Shown: positions 45,609-54,883, numbered from the stretch's first letter. The stretch is DNA of 64,000 bases from Shimia sp. Alg240-R146 (GCF_947331465.1 NZ_CAMZOK010000001.1:372001-436000); one strand, 5' to 3'. Notes: a model not told the origin generated them from the sequence alone. Made by a program: numbers and translations.

Positions 45609-46694
45609 ATGAAAAAAACCCTGCTGACACTCACGGCTGGTGTTGCGATGAGCGCGATGGCCGCAGCCGCGGAAGAAGTACGCGTCTACAACTGGTCGGA
45701 CTACATCGACGAAGACCTGCTAACCAAATTCACGGAAGAGACCGGCATCAAGCTGATCTATGACGTGTTTGACAGCAACGACGTGCTGGAAACAAAAATG
45801 CTGGCCGGTAAATCCGGTTATGACGTTGTTGTGCCGTCGGGCACATTCCTGCAACGCCAGATCTCTGCCGGCGCATTCCAGAAACTGGACAAGTCCAAGC
45901 TGCCGAACGCCGCCAATATGTGGGACGTGATTGAAGCGCGCACATCCAAGTATGACCCCGGCAACGAGTATTCGATCAACTACATGTGGGGCACCACCGG
46001 TATCGGTGTGAACACAGGTCAGGTTACCGAAATTCTGGGTGATGACGCGCCGATTACGTCGCTTGCGTTGATTTTTGACCCCGCGAATGCCGAGAAACTG
46101 GCAGCTTGCGGCATTCACATGTTGGACGCGGCGGATGAGATGATCCCGGCGGCGTTGGCCTATCTGGGTCTGAACCCGGACAGCCACGACACCAAAGACA
46201 TCGCCAAAGCCGAAGAGGTTCTGGCGGCGGTTTCCCCGCACATCCAGAAATTCCACAGCTCGGAATACATCAACGGCTTGGCCAATGGTGACATCTGTGT
46301 GGCCATCGGCTGGTCCGGTGACATCCTGCAAGCGCGTGATCGCGCGTGGGAGGCCGAAAACGGTGTGGAGCTGGCGTATAACGCGCCGTCCGAAGGGGCG
46401 ATGATGTGGTTTGACCAGATGGCCATACCAGTCGACGCACCCAACCCGGACGCGGCCCATACGTTCCTGAATTTCATCATGGATGCCGGCAACATGGCGG
46501 CGGCGTCAAACTACGTTTACTACGCCAACGGCAACAAGGCGTCTCAGCCGATGCTTGAGGAAGACGTAATTGGCGATCCGGCGATTTACCCAGATGAGGC
46601 GACGCTGGAAAATCTCTACACAACCACGCCTTATCCACCAAAAGTGCAGCGTGTGGTGACCCGCACCTGGACCAAGATCAAATCCGGCACCTAA
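45609..46694 (+). CDS. potF: Polyamine ABC transporter substrate-binding protein
   Basis: Periplasmic receptor for putrescine-like polyamines. The 361-aa protein has a signal peptide (1-20, AMAAAA), then EEVRVYNWSDYIDEDLLTKF, typical for PotD/PotF, and VPSGTFLQRQI and GDICVAIGWSGD. The start is the ATG behind GGGAGACC; upstream codons are in the operator region. A strong terminator follows the gene, so it is likely made in excess over the permease. Confidence 0.93.
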   Translation: MKKTLLTLTAGVAMSAMAAAAEEVRVYNWSDYIDEDLLTKFTEETGIKLIYDVFDSNDVLETKMLAGKSGYDVVVPSGTFLQRQISAGAFQKLDKSKLPNAANMWDVIEARTSKYDPGNEYSINYMWGTTGIGVNTGQVTEILGDDAPITSLALIFDPANAEKLAACGIHMLDAADEMIPAALAYLGLNPDSHDTKDIAKAEEVLAAVSPHIQKFHSSEYINGLANGDICVAIGWSGDILQARDRAWEAENGVELAYNAPSEGAMMWFDQMAIPVDAPNPDAAHTFLNFIMDAGNMAAASNYVYYANGNKASQPMLEEDVIGDPAIYPDEATLENLYTTTPYPPKVQRVVTRTWTKIKSGT

Positions 46695-46710
46695 GCCTGT
46701 GATCTCCGAA

Positions 46711-46745
46711 ACCCGCGCCGCGCCATCTCGGCGCGGGTTTTTACT
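46711..46745 (+). terminator. Terminator between potF and potG
   Basis: An 11-bp stem (AACCCGCGCCG with CGGCGCGGGTT, 8-nt loop) is followed by a T tract, 16 bp after the potF stop. Partial read-through would give the usual excess of binding protein over permease. Confidence 0.88.
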
Positions 46746-46774
46746 TTGCCCGACTCACACCGGAGGCCTATGCC

Positions 46775-47899
46775 ATGGCGCTCGACGTGTTTGCCCCTTG
46801 GGATGATCCCAAAGCAAAACCGCTTATCCAGTTCAAAAACGTCACCAAACGCTTTGGCGATTTCACCGCGATTGATGATCTGACCGTTGATATTTTCGAA
46901 CAGGAGTTTTTTGCGCTGCTGGGCCCATCGGGCTGTGGCAAGACCACAATGATGCGCATGCTTGCCGGGTTTGAAACGCCGTCCGAAGGCAGCATTCTGC
47001 TCGCCGGGCAGGATATGGCCCCCGTGCCGCCAAATCAGCGTGCCGTGAATATGATGTTCCAATCTTATGCGCTGTTTCCGCATTTGTCGGTTTGGGAGAA
47101 TATCGCCTTTGGCCTGAGACGTGATCGCATGCCCAAGGACGAGATTGCCACGCGCGTCGAAGAAATGCTGCGACTGACGCGACTGGAGAAGTTTGCCCGC
47201 CGCAAACCGCATCAGATCTCCGGCGGTCAGCGGCAGCGTGTGGCGTTGGCGCGGTCGTTGGCCAAGGCCCCGAAACTCCTGCTTCTGGATGAACCCCTTG
47301 GCGCGCTGGACAAAAAACTGCGTCAGGAAACCCAGTTCGAACTGATGGACATTCAGGAAAGCACCGGCACCACTTTTGTGATCGTGACCCACGATCAAGA
47401 AGAGGCGATGACCGTAGCAAGTCGTGTGGCGGTCATGGACGAGGGCAAAATCGTGCAGGTGGCGACACCGGATGCGATTTATGAGGCGCCAAACTCTACC
47501 TATGTTGCTGACTTCATAGGCGATGTGAATTTGATCACCGGTTCGGTCGAAACCGAGGGTGAGACGTTGAGGTTTACGTGGGCCGAAAGCCAGCCCGCCA
47601 TTGTCGGGGCCTCTACCAAGACCTTTGGCAAAGCTCAAAACGTGCACTTTGCGATCCGCCCTGAAAAGATAGCTATCTCGGCGCAAAAACCCGAAGATGC
47701 TGCCAATGCGGTGCCCGGAAAAGTGCTTGATATCGCCTATCTCGGCAATATTTCGACCTACCACGTGCAACTCGCCGGTGGTCAGGTCATCAAGGCGCAG
47801 ACCGCCAACAATCGCCGGATTTCGCGGCGCAGCTTTACGTGGGAGGACGACGTCTGGCTCAGCTGGACCGACACCGCCGGCGTGTTTCTGGAGCGCTGA
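46775..47899 (+). CDS. potG: Polyamine ABC transporter ATP-binding protein
   Basis: ATPase of the polyamine importer. The 374-aa protein has Walker A GPSGCGKTT (50-58), ISGGQRQRVALARSLA, LLLDEPLGALDKKLR and the switch VTHDQEEAM, then a TOBE-type C-terminal domain (VHFAIRPEKIAI). The permease gene starts 3 bp after the stop. Confidence 0.94.
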   Translation: MALDVFAPWDDPKAKPLIQFKNVTKRFGDFTAIDDLTVDIFEQEFFALLGPSGCGKTTMMRMLAGFETPSEGSILLAGQDMAPVPPNQRAVNMMFQSYALFPHLSVWENIAFGLRRDRMPKDEIATRVEEMLRLTRLEKFARRKPHQISGGQRQRVALARSLAKAPKLLLLDEPLGALDKKLRQETQFELMDIQESTGTTFVIVTHDQEEAMTVASRVAVMDEGKIVQVATPDAIYEAPNSTYVADFIGDVNLITGSVETEGETLRFTWAESQPAIVGASTKTFGKAQNVHFAIRPEKIAISAQKPEDAANAVPGKVLDIAYLGNISTYHVQLAGGQVIKAQTANNRRISRRSFTWEDDVWLSWTDTAGVFLER

Positions 47900-47902
47900 T
47901 CG

Positions 47903-48793
47903 ATGCGCCGGTTTGCCCTGATCCTTGTCCCTTACCTTTGGCTTTTGGCGCTGTTTCTGGTGCCGTTTGTCATTGTGTTCAAAATCTCTCTTTCGGATCT
48001 GGCGATGGCGATTCCGCCATATACGCCGACTTTGGATCTGGCCGAAGGCTGGGCAGGGCTTGTGTCCTTTTTCCGAGAGCTGGATTTTGAGAACTATGTC
48101 TGGCTGACCGAGGATGCGCTTTATTGGAAAGCCTATCTGTCGAGCCTGCAGATCGCGGTAATTTCCACGGTGCTGACATTGCTGGTGGGTTATCCGATCG
48201 CATACGGTATGGCCCGCGCGCCGGAAGAATGGCGGCCGATGTTGCTGATGCTGGTGATTTTGCCGTTCTGGACCAGTTTTCTGATCCGGGTTTACGCGTG
48301 GATGGGCATCCTCGCCAAAGAAGGCGTGCTCAACCAATTCCTGTTATGGACCGGTGTGATTTCCGAACCTCTGGTCATTCTGAACACAAACCTCGCGGTT
48401 TATATCGGCATCGTTTACACGTATTTGCCGTTCATGATCCTGCCGATCTATGCGTCGCTTGAACGTATGGACGAAAGCCTGCTGGAAGCGGCCGAAGACC
48501 TGGGTTGCTCGCGTTTGTCGGCCTTCTGGCTGGTCACGGCACCGCTGTCAAAACAGGGCGTGATTGCTGGCAGTTTTCTGGTCTTCATCCCGACGATTGG
48601 CGAGTTTGTAATCCCATCACTGTTGGGCGGATCGAAAACCCTGATGATCGGCAAGGTTTTGTGGGATGAATTCTTCGCAAACCGCGATTGGCCAGTGGCC
48701 AGTGCAGTGGCGGTGATCCTTTTGCTGATCCTGATCGTGCCGATCATCCTGTTCCAGCGCAATCAGCAAAAACAAAGGGAGGCTGAAGGATGA
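47903..48793 (+). CDS. potH: Polyamine ABC transporter permease (PotH-type)
   Basis: First inner-membrane channel subunit. The 296-aa protein has six hydrophobic helices and the EAA loop (ERMDESLLEAAEDLGCSRLSAFWLVTAPL region, about 187-215) that contacts the ATPase. Overlaps potI by 4 bp. Confidence 0.93.
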   Translation: MRRFALILVPYLWLLALFLVPFVIVFKISLSDLAMAIPPYTPTLDLAEGWAGLVSFFRELDFENYVWLTEDALYWKAYLSSLQIAVISTVLTLLVGYPIAYGMARAPEEWRPMLLMLVILPFWTSFLIRVYAWMGILAKEGVLNQFLLWTGVISEPLVILNTNLAVYIGIVYTYLPFMILPIYASLERMDESLLEAAEDLGCSRLSAFWLVTAPLSKQGVIAGSFLVFIPTIGEFVIPSLLGGSKTLMIGKVLWDEFFANRDWPVASAVAVILLLILIVPIILFQRNQQKQREAEG

Positions 48794-49608
48794 GACGGTT
48801 TTCCTGGTTCAACGCCACGTCGCTGACGCTTGGTTTTGCCTTCCTTTACGTGCCGATGATCATTCTGATCGTCTATAGCTTCAACAAGTCCAAACTGGTC
48901 ACCGTTTGGGCGGGGTTCTCGACGCATTGGTACGGTGAATTGCTGTCCAATCAGTCGATGCTGGATGCGGCGTGGGTGACGGTCAAGGTGGCGGTGATCA
49001 GCTCGTCGATTGCGACGGTCTTGGGCACTATGGCGGCTTATGTGATTGTGCGCGCCGGGCGGTTTCACGGGCGCACGCTGTTTTCCGGCATGATCTATGC
49101 GCCATTGGTCATGCCCGAAGTCATCACCGGTCTGTCTCTTTTGTTGCTGTTCATTGGGTTGAACGTCGACCGCGGCGTGATGACCATCGTGTTGGCGCAC
49201 ACCACGTTTTCCATGTGCTACGTCTCGGTGGTGGTCAGCTCCCGTTTGGTGAGCTTTGATCAATCTCTGGAAGAGGCGGCATTGGATCTGGGGTGCAGCC
49301 CGCTTCAGGCCTTCAGGCTTGTGACTTTGCCGATCATCGCTCCTGCCGTGATCTCCGGCTGGTTGTTGGCCTTTACGCTTTCGCTTGATGATCTGGTGAT
49401 CGCGTCGTTCACCTCCGGCCCTGCGGCGACAACCTTGCCGATGAAAATCTGGAGTTCGGTGCGGCTCGGGGTCAGCCCCGAAATCAATGCGCTGTCGACA
49501 ATCATGATCGCTTTGGTGACCGTCGGGGTGATTTCTGCCTCGCTTGTCAACAAACGTCAGGCCGTGCGACAAAAACGCGAAGAGCAGGCCGCCGAACGCC
49601 AGTCATGA
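48790..49608 (+). CDS. potI: Polyamine ABC transporter permease (PotI-type)
   Basis: Second channel subunit, 272 aa, six membrane helices, with the EAA loop SLEEAALDLGCSPLQAFRLV near 158-177 and the PotI-like SFNKSKLVTVWAGFSTHWY near the N-terminus. Overlaps both neighbours by 4 bp, so potG-potH-potI and the oxidase are one unit. Confidence 0.93.
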   Translation: MRRFSWFNATSLTLGFAFLYVPMIILIVYSFNKSKLVTVWAGFSTHWYGELLSNQSMLDAAWVTVKVAVISSSIATVLGTMAAYVIVRAGRFHGRTLFSGMIYAPLVMPEVITGLSLLLLFIGLNVDRGVMTIVLAHTTFSMCYVSVVVSSRLVSFDQSLEEAALDLGCSPLQAFRLVTLPIIAPAVISGWLLAFTLSLDDLVIASFTSGPAATTLPMKIWSSVRLGVSPEINALSTIMIALVTVGVISASLVNKRQAVRQKREEQAAERQS

Positions 49609-50930
49609 CACGCATTTGCGATTCCTTTGCCTATGGCGATGGGCCGATTTCCGAAAGCTTTTGGGCGGACACGGTGCCCATTGCGCCGCGGCCTTCGCTT
49701 GATGGTGCGGCGACGGCAGAGGTTGCGATCATCGGGGCGGGGTTCACCGGCTTGAATGCTGCGTTGCGATTGGCACAGAACGCCGTGCCAGTGGCGGTGT
49801 TGGACGCCAAGCAGATCGGTTGGGGTGCGTCTGGTCGCAATGGCGGGTTCTGCTGTTTGGGCGGCGCCATGTTGAGTGAGCCGAAGATGCGAAAAACCTT
49901 TGGGCAGGACGCGACGCGCGACTTTCTCATGACCGAACGGGCCGCAGTGGATTTTGTCGATCGGCTTGCCACCGAGGCAAGTTGGGACGTGGACCGCCAC
50001 AGCCATGGTGAGACCCTATTGGCGCACAAACCCGGGGCGATGGCGGACATCGTTGCCGAGGCTGCCAAGGTCGATTCGCATTTTGGCACGGCATCAACGG
50101 TGATCGAGAAAGACGCGTTGCGTGAAAACGGGCTTGGCGGGGAATTTCACGGCGCGGTGACGCTACCGGTCGGGTTCGCCCTCAACCCACGCAAATATGT
50201 GTCGGCGCTGGCTGACGCGTGTGAAGAAGCCGGGGCAGAGATCTATGGGGACTCTCCGGTCTCGGCTGTGGTCCATGAGAACGGTCACTGGTGTTTGAGC
50301 ACACCTCAAGGGCATCTCCGCGCCAAAAAGCTGATCATTGCCACCAACGGGTATTCCAGCGAAACGGTACCGACCTGGATGGCAGGACGATATTTGCCTG
50401 CGCAATCCAGCATCATCGTCACGCGGAAACTCTCGCCCGAGGAACTGGCGGCGCAAGGTTGGACATCAGCGCAGATGGCCTATGACAGCCGCGATTTGCT
50501 GCATTATTTCCGCCTGATGCCGGATGGGCGGTTTCTGTTTGGCATGCGCGGCGGGATCACCACCACTCAAGGCGTGCATGAACGCATCCGCTACAAGATT
50601 CGCGCCCACTTTGATCGATTGTTCCCGGCGTGGCGACAGGTCGAATCGCCGTGGTTTCACACCGGATTTGTCTGCCTGTCCCGCGATATGACGCCTTTTG
50701 CAGGCGCCGTGCCGGGGCATGAGGGGCTTTATGCCGCCTTCGCCTTTCACGGCAATGGTGTGGCGATGGGCAGCTACGCAGGTGCGCTTTTGGCTGAGGA
50801 CATATTGGGCCGCAAGGCTTTGCTGCACCCCGATATTATGCGGCGCACTCCGAGACATTTTCCGCTTGGGCGGTTCCGCCGGTTGTTGATGTATCCGGCC
50901 TATGTGGGCTTCGAGCTTTCCGATCTTTGA
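49605..50930 (+). CDS. FAD-dependent amine oxidoreductase (PuuB-like, DAO family)
   Basis: Probably oxidises an imported polyamine or its gamma-glutamyl derivative. The 441-aa protein has the FAD Rossmann motif IIGAGFTGLNAA (42-53), GWGASGRNGGF, and a C-terminal FAD motif region (YAAFAFHGNGVAMGSYAGALLAEDI). It closely resembles gamma-glutamylputrescine oxidase in form. Translationally coupled to potI by a 4-bp overlap. No glutamylputrescine synthetase is in the window. Its last 31 bp overlap the converging phosphotransferase gene. Confidence 0.88.
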   Translation: MTRICDSFAYGDGPISESFWADTVPIAPRPSLDGAATAEVAIIGAGFTGLNAALRLAQNAVPVAVLDAKQIGWGASGRNGGFCCLGGAMLSEPKMRKTFGQDATRDFLMTERAAVDFVDRLATEASWDVDRHSHGETLLAHKPGAMADIVAEAAKVDSHFGTASTVIEKDALRENGLGGEFHGAVTLPVGFALNPRKYVSALADACEEAGAEIYGDSPVSAVVHENGHWCLSTPQGHLRAKKLIIATNGYSSETVPTWMAGRYLPAQSSIIVTRKLSPEELAAQGWTSAQMAYDSRDLLHYFRLMPDGRFLFGMRGGITTTQGVHERIRYKIRAHFDRLFPAWRQVESPWFHTGFVCLSRDMTPFAGAVPGHEGLYAAFAFHGNGVAMGSYAGALLAEDILGRKALLHPDIMRRTPRHFPLGRFRRLLMYPAYVGFELSDL

Positions 50931-51742
50931 AGCGCGGCGCGTTCCAGCGCCAGGCCTTTGGCATAATCCGCCCGTCCATTTTGCATTTGCCACAAGCAAT
51001 ACGCCGCCATGCGCCAATGATAAAATGGCGCCAATGCCTGATACCGATGCATGATGTCTGGTGCATCATAGGCGGCAAAAAACTGCGCTTCATCGGCCCC
51101 GCTCAAGACTTGCCCGCGATAAAGGTGTTGCATCGCAGGTGACAGGAAAATGGCGATATCTTCGCAGGGATCGCCAACCGCGGGACATTGCCAATCGATC
51201 AGGTGCAGGCCGTTGTCGTTGCGAATCAGATTGCCGGGAACAATGTCGCTGTGCAGCAGACACCGCGCGCCGCTGCCACTGGGGCCGTGGGCAGGTTGTA
51301 CTGTCAAAAGATCGCCGGACGTGTCGCATTTGGAAAGAATGTCCAAAGCCTGCGACGCCAATGCCGCTGCACCGTCGGGCGCAGTCCTTAGACCATCGGG
51401 GCAGGGCTGGTCATGCAAAGTTCGCATCAGCCGTGCGACGTCGCTGACGCCGTCCTGCCAAGTCTCTCCGGGGATATGGTCATACAGGTTGCAGACGCCC
51501 GCCTCTGTGGTCAATTGAGCGCGAAAGACAGGTGTGTGCCCGGTGTGAGACAGCGCTTGTAACAAAACGGATTCGGCATTGGGGTCGTTTGGAAACAGCG
51601 GGTTTAGCGCCGCTCCGCTATAAAGCTTGGCGACAAGATCGCCCGCGGTTGTCTGGCCCAGCCATGCGGCGTTTGTACGTCCGCCAAACAATGGCGTCCA
51701 CGCAATGTCGCCCGCCAGCGCCAATGCTTCGCGGGTCGCCAA
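50900..51742 (-). CDS. Aminoglycoside/choline phosphotransferase-fold kinase
   Basis: A 280-aa APH-family kinase. The catalytic loop LLHSDIVPGNLI holds the HxDxxxxN pattern and LIDWQCPAVGDPCEDIA the metal-binding Asp. The N-lobe (PLFGGRTNAAWLGQ, LVAKLY) is normal. Substrate could be choline, ethanolamine, an amino sugar or other small alcohol; resistance should not be assumed. The 3' end overlaps the amine oxidase gene by 31 bp on the other strand. Confidence 0.82.
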   Translation of the reverse strand: MATREALALAGDIAWTPLFGGRTNAAWLGQTTAGDLVAKLYSGAALNPLFPNDPNAESVLLQALSHTGHTPVFRAQLTTEAGVCNLYDHIPGETWQDGVSDVARLMRTLHDQPCPDGLRTAPDGAAALASQALDILSKCDTSGDLLTVQPAHGPSGSGARCLLHSDIVPGNLIRNDNGLHLIDWQCPAVGDPCEDIAIFLSPAMQHLYRGQVLSGADEAQFFAAYDAPDIMHRYQALAPFYHWRMAAYCLWQMQNGRADYAKGLALERAALQRSESSKPT

Positions 51743-51834
51743 AATGACAGATCTTGGTGGGGAATGAGGAAGAGTGGGCAGCGCGGCGCTCCTTGATCAA
51801 AGCGCCGCGAAGCTAGTTTAGGATGCCCGGCTTA

Positions 51835-52524
51835 TCAAGTCGCTGCGTCGTCAGGCTTGCGCAGACCAACAATGTCCGCTGAAAGGTATTTGGCACCGCC
51901 AACTCCGATCAGGACCATGCCACCGGTGCTGGCTTGGGCCTCGTTGATCAACGTGTAGGATTCGGCGAGCACTGTATCGAGCTCGTTGCCATCCGCCTTA
52001 CTGAGCGTTTGGAACACGTAATTGCCTTCTGGGTGAGGATTGCCGCTGTCGTCCAGTCCATCCCAAGTCACGGTCTCTGCAGACGGATCGATCGTGACGC
52101 GGTCGATCTCATTTCCGTCAGAGTCTTTGACAATGAGATATGCCTCGTCGGCAAGCTTGTTGGCCATCGGATAGATTTCGACAGGTGTGTCACCGTCGAA
52201 ATGCGCCAGGCCGGCAACACGGGCCTCCATGCCAATCCAGCTTGCCATGCCTGACGATCCCATTGCAGCCAACTGCTGGCTGACAAGGCTCAGCGTTTCA
52301 TTGGTCAGAACCTGCTGTTCTACGGCCGAGAATTGCGCGAGTTGCGAGGCAAATTCGGTCGAATCAGTTGGGTTCAGCGGGTCTTGGTGCTGCATTTGAG
52401 CAGTCAGCATTTTGAGAAAAGTTTCAAAATCCGAGCTGATCGCGCCCTGCGAAGAGGCCGTTGAGGAGTTTGCTGTCGCCGAAGCGGCCGCCGTTGAAGT
52501 TGTTTGAGATGTCACAGAGTCCAT
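51835..52524 (-). CDS. flgD: Flagellar hook-capping protein FlgD
   Basis: Scaffold needed to assemble the hook. The 229-aa protein has the family mark FLKMLTAQMQHQDPLNPTDSTEFASQLAQFSAVEQQ (region 34-70), then FLG-D Tudor-like and Ig-like parts (GNEIDRVTIDPSAETVTWDGLDDSGN). It follows fliK by 8 bp on the same strand, a usual pairing of hook genes. Confidence 0.94.
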   Translation of the reverse strand: MDSVTSQTTSTAAASATANSSTASSQGAISSDFETFLKMLTAQMQHQDPLNPTDSTEFASQLAQFSAVEQQVLTNETLSLVSQQLAAMGSSGMASWIGMEARVAGLAHFDGDTPVEIYPMANKLADEAYLIVKDSDGNEIDRVTIDPSAETVTWDGLDDSGNPHPEGNYVFQTLSKADGNELDTVLAESYTLINEAQASTGGMVLIGVGGAKYLSADIVGLRKPDDAAT

Positions 52525-52532
52525 GGGAAATC

Positions 52533-53927
52533 CTAGAGCCTTATGTCCAGACCGCCAGAGCCGGCGGTGGGTGATAGTAGGGGGGTATTCGGGGTGTCTG
52601 CAGAGATGGAATGCGCGGTCTCAGAAGATTGAGAGGTTTCCTCGCCGCCAGCGGATCCGGCCCATTGGGGCTGTTCGGAGGATTGCTGACCATTGGTGTC
52701 ACCTTGTTCAAAGGTGAACGAGACGTCGTCATAACCCATCTCGATAAAGTCTTTCCGCAACAGCTCGATATGTCGGCGCATAAGGTCCGCGGTCGCCGGG
52801 TTTTCGGTCGAAATGGTGATGTTCATGACACCGGACACCTCGGTCATTGCCAACCGCAGACGCCCAAGTTCTGGGGGGTCCATTGTCAGCTCGATAATCC
52901 CTTTGTCAGAGGTCTTTACCGCCTCTGCCACTTGGCGCATGACGTGTGCGGGATTGTGCGTGGTTTGACTGAATCGCGCCTGTTGCGCCGCGTCCAAACC
53001 GGAGGCGACAAGCCGTGTTCCGCTTTCCTCGCGGGCGGCAATAAGCGCCTCGGTTGTGGGCGCAAGCTCGCCCTCTGGCTCGCCGGTCTGCAAGGCGGCG
53101 CTGCCCGCGTTCTGAAGCTGCGATTGGACGGCCTCTGCGGATGTCTGAGCCCGCCATTGCAGCGTCGCGGAGGGCGCGGTGGCCACTGGTTCCGAAGCCC
53201 GCGTCCGCGTCAATGTCAGCTCGTCGCTCTTTTTGGTCTTAACGTCTTTGTCAGTTGTTTTGGTCGCGTCGGTTTCTGGCACGCCCTGAGCCCGCTGCAT
53301 CAAATTCGCTTGAACTGCCGCGCCACCTGAGGACGTCGTGCTGCGCACCTGCACCCGCATCGGCTCAAGATCGTCGGCAACTTCAATCTGGGGTCCAGCG
53401 GTTGCCGGCACAGATTTTTCGACGTCTTTAAGTATTGGAGTGGCGTCTTTAGGTACTGGAGTGGTGGCAGGTTGCGGCTTCACTTCTACCGGTTCCGCGA
53501 TTTTTGCGGGTTTGGGTTTAACGTCCGGCCCAGCGCCAGAATTTTCCAAGTCGCGAATCGTTTTGGCAAAGGCAGAGGCCTGTTCAACCGGTGTGCGCAC
53601 GGCCTCGGCGGCGACCTTTTCCGTCGGAGCTCTGACCGGTTCAGCGGATTTCTCTTTGGTCCCATCCGTTGTTTCAGCCTCGGTCTCGGTTGGAGTTTTC
53701 CCAAGCTTCACGGCATCAGAATCATCCGCTTCAGTTGCTGCCGGGTTTTCTCTTTTTTGAACAACTTCAACGGGTTGACGTCCATCGTCGCGACCGCGTT
53801 CTTCAAAGACATCCTTGAAGCCCGAACGTTCGTCCGCGCGATCGGAAGCTTTGGGTGTTTGGGTTTTCTGGGGGGCCGATTTGTCCGTAGAGGGCGCGTC
53901 GGTCGCAAGGAATGGCAAGTTCAACAT
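52533..53927 (-). CDS. fliK: Flagellar hook-length control protein
   Basis: Measures hook length and switches export specificity. The 464-aa protein has a long low-complexity N-terminal part (Ala/Pro/Lys/Glu-rich, about 20-330) and the conserved FliK C-terminal domain (ELTMDPPELGRLRLAMTEVSGVMNITISTENPATADLMRRHIELLRKDFIEMGYD, roughly 350-405). Start MLNLPFLATD at 53927. A CtrA-like site lies about 48 bp upstream. Confidence 0.9.
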   Translation of the reverse strand: MLNLPFLATDAPSTDKSAPQKTQTPKASDRADERSGFKDVFEERGRDDGRQPVEVVQKRENPAATEADDSDAVKLGKTPTETEAETTDGTKEKSAEPVRAPTEKVAAEAVRTPVEQASAFAKTIRDLENSGAGPDVKPKPAKIAEPVEVKPQPATTPVPKDATPILKDVEKSVPATAGPQIEVADDLEPMRVQVRSTTSSGGAAVQANLMQRAQGVPETDATKTTDKDVKTKKSDELTLTRTRASEPVATAPSATLQWRAQTSAEAVQSQLQNAGSAALQTGEPEGELAPTTEALIAAREESGTRLVASGLDAAQQARFSQTTHNPAHVMRQVAEAVKTSDKGIIELTMDPPELGRLRLAMTEVSGVMNITISTENPATADLMRRHIELLRKDFIEMGYDDVSFTFEQGDTNGQQSSEQPQWAGSAGGEETSQSSETAHSISADTPNTPLLSPTAGSGGLDIRL

Positions 53928-53974
53928 GGTGACTCCGGGAGTTCTTCCGCTCACTCCACCTAGTCTGAATTTCC

Positions 53975-53989
53975 TTACCACTTCTTTAC
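53975..53989. promoter_or_regulatory. CtrA-like half-site pair between fliK and flgJ
   Basis: TTAC-N7-TTAC keeps the spacing of the CtrA box TTAA-N7-TTAA with one change in each half. It lies 48 bp from the fliK start and 51 bp from the flgJ start. Confidence 0.35.
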
Positions 53990-54039
53990 TGGTGCTGAGG
54001 CAGAAGGAGAAAACCCGCTGAAAACTGAAGAGAGTTTGA

Positions 54040-54345
54040 ATGTTAACACCCCTCAATCCCAATGTGCCGACTCAGGGGCTGCAAGCCTCCGCGGCCCCCA
54101 CCAGCACGGTGGAAGACAAGTTGCGCGAAGCCGCAAAAGAGCTTGAGACAACCTTTCTGGCCGAAATGCTCAGTTCCGCCGGTTTGGGGGAGACCAGCGA
54201 ATCCTTCGGCGGCGGTGCCGGCGAAGATCAGTTTTCAAGTTTCCTGCGCATGGAGCAGGCCCGCGCCATGGTGGATGCAGGTGGCATCGGTCTGGCCGAA
54301 GCATTTTTTGACGCCCTGAAGGAGAGAACAGATGTTTCCAAATAA
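54040..54345 (+). CDS. flgJ: Rod-binding protein, FlgJ N-terminal type
   Basis: Helps assemble the flagellar rod. The 101-aa protein has only the rod-binding domain (KELETTFLAEMLSSAGL, GAGEDQFSSFLRMEQARAMVDAGGIGLAEAFF); the muramidase domain of enterobacterial FlgJ is absent, as usual in Alphaproteobacteria, where a separate hydrolase opens the wall. Overlaps flgN by 14 bp. Confidence 0.88.
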   Translation: MLTPLNPNVPTQGLQASAAPTSTVEDKLREAAKELETTFLAEMLSSAGLGETSESFGGGAGEDQFSSFLRMEQARAMVDAGGIGLAEAFFDALKERTDVSK

Positions 54346-54691
54346 GAAAAAAGATCTGGTTGGTGAAATCGACGCCCTGCTGGATGAAGAACGCGATCTT
54401 TTGGCCGCTGGCGGCCTGACTCACCTTTCGGACCTTCTGGACCGCAAAGAGGCCTTGTTTGAACAACTCAAGGATCTAGAGGACGCTTCAGAAGAAGATC
54501 TGGCTGCACTGCGAGACAAGTCCGAGCGCAACCAGCCGCTCTTGCAGGCGGCGATGCAAGCTGTGCGCACTGTGGCGGATCGCATGAAAGACCTCTCCCG
54601 CGTGCGCAACTCGCTTGAGGCCTACACGAACCAAGGGGAGCGCTATGCCGTTCCGATGACCGCCGGCCGAAAGCTGGAAAAGCGAGCCTGA
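54332..54691 (+). CDS. flgN: FlgN-like flagellar export chaperone
   Basis: A 119-aa, mostly helical, acidic protein (LVGEIDALLDEERDLLAAGGLTHLSDLLDRKEALFEQL region) that fits FlgN, the chaperone of hook-filament junction proteins FlgK/FlgL. Sequence marks are weak; position and length support it. flgK and flgL are not in the window. Confidence 0.7.
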   Translation: MFPNKKKDLVGEIDALLDEERDLLAAGGLTHLSDLLDRKEALFEQLKDLEDASEEDLAALRDKSERNQPLLQAAMQAVRTVADRMKDLSRVRNSLEAYTNQGERYAVPMTAGRKLEKRA

Positions 54692-54730
54692 GCGGTTTGA
54701 GTCAAATGCGGTCTATCTCGAATGGATCGC

Positions 54731-54745
54731 TTAGCACTCCATTAG
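54731..54745. promoter_or_regulatory. CtrA-like half-site pair upstream of flagellin
   Basis: TTAG-N7-TTAG, followed at 54749 by a third TTAG, lies in the 210-bp region before fliC. It is a degenerate form of TTAA-N7-TTAA; the implied leader would be long (over 100 nt). Confidence 0.25.
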
Positions 54746-54869
54746 CATTTAGGGGGCAAAGATCGCCCAGCACCCACAGTAGGTGGCACCGATCCGAAAT
54801 AAGCCGGACGGTATCTGTCAGAAAGACATTGAGGAGCGTCCCGTCTTCCGAGGCGCACAAACATGACAC

Positions 54870-54883
54870 GACGAAAAATCGTC
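54870..54883 (+). promoter_or_regulatory. Hairpin at the flagellin ribosome-binding site
   Basis: GACGA-AAAA-TCGTC, followed by four T, ends just before the AAAGGAA ribosome-binding site of fliC. FlbT of Caulobacter acts on the flagellin mRNA leader, and flbT is two genes downstream here, so this may be its target or an attenuator. Confidence 0.45.

Noticed and set aside
46691-48337. A 548-codon minus-strand frame
   Set aside because: Antisense to potG and potH, whose motifs are complete; no recognisable domain.
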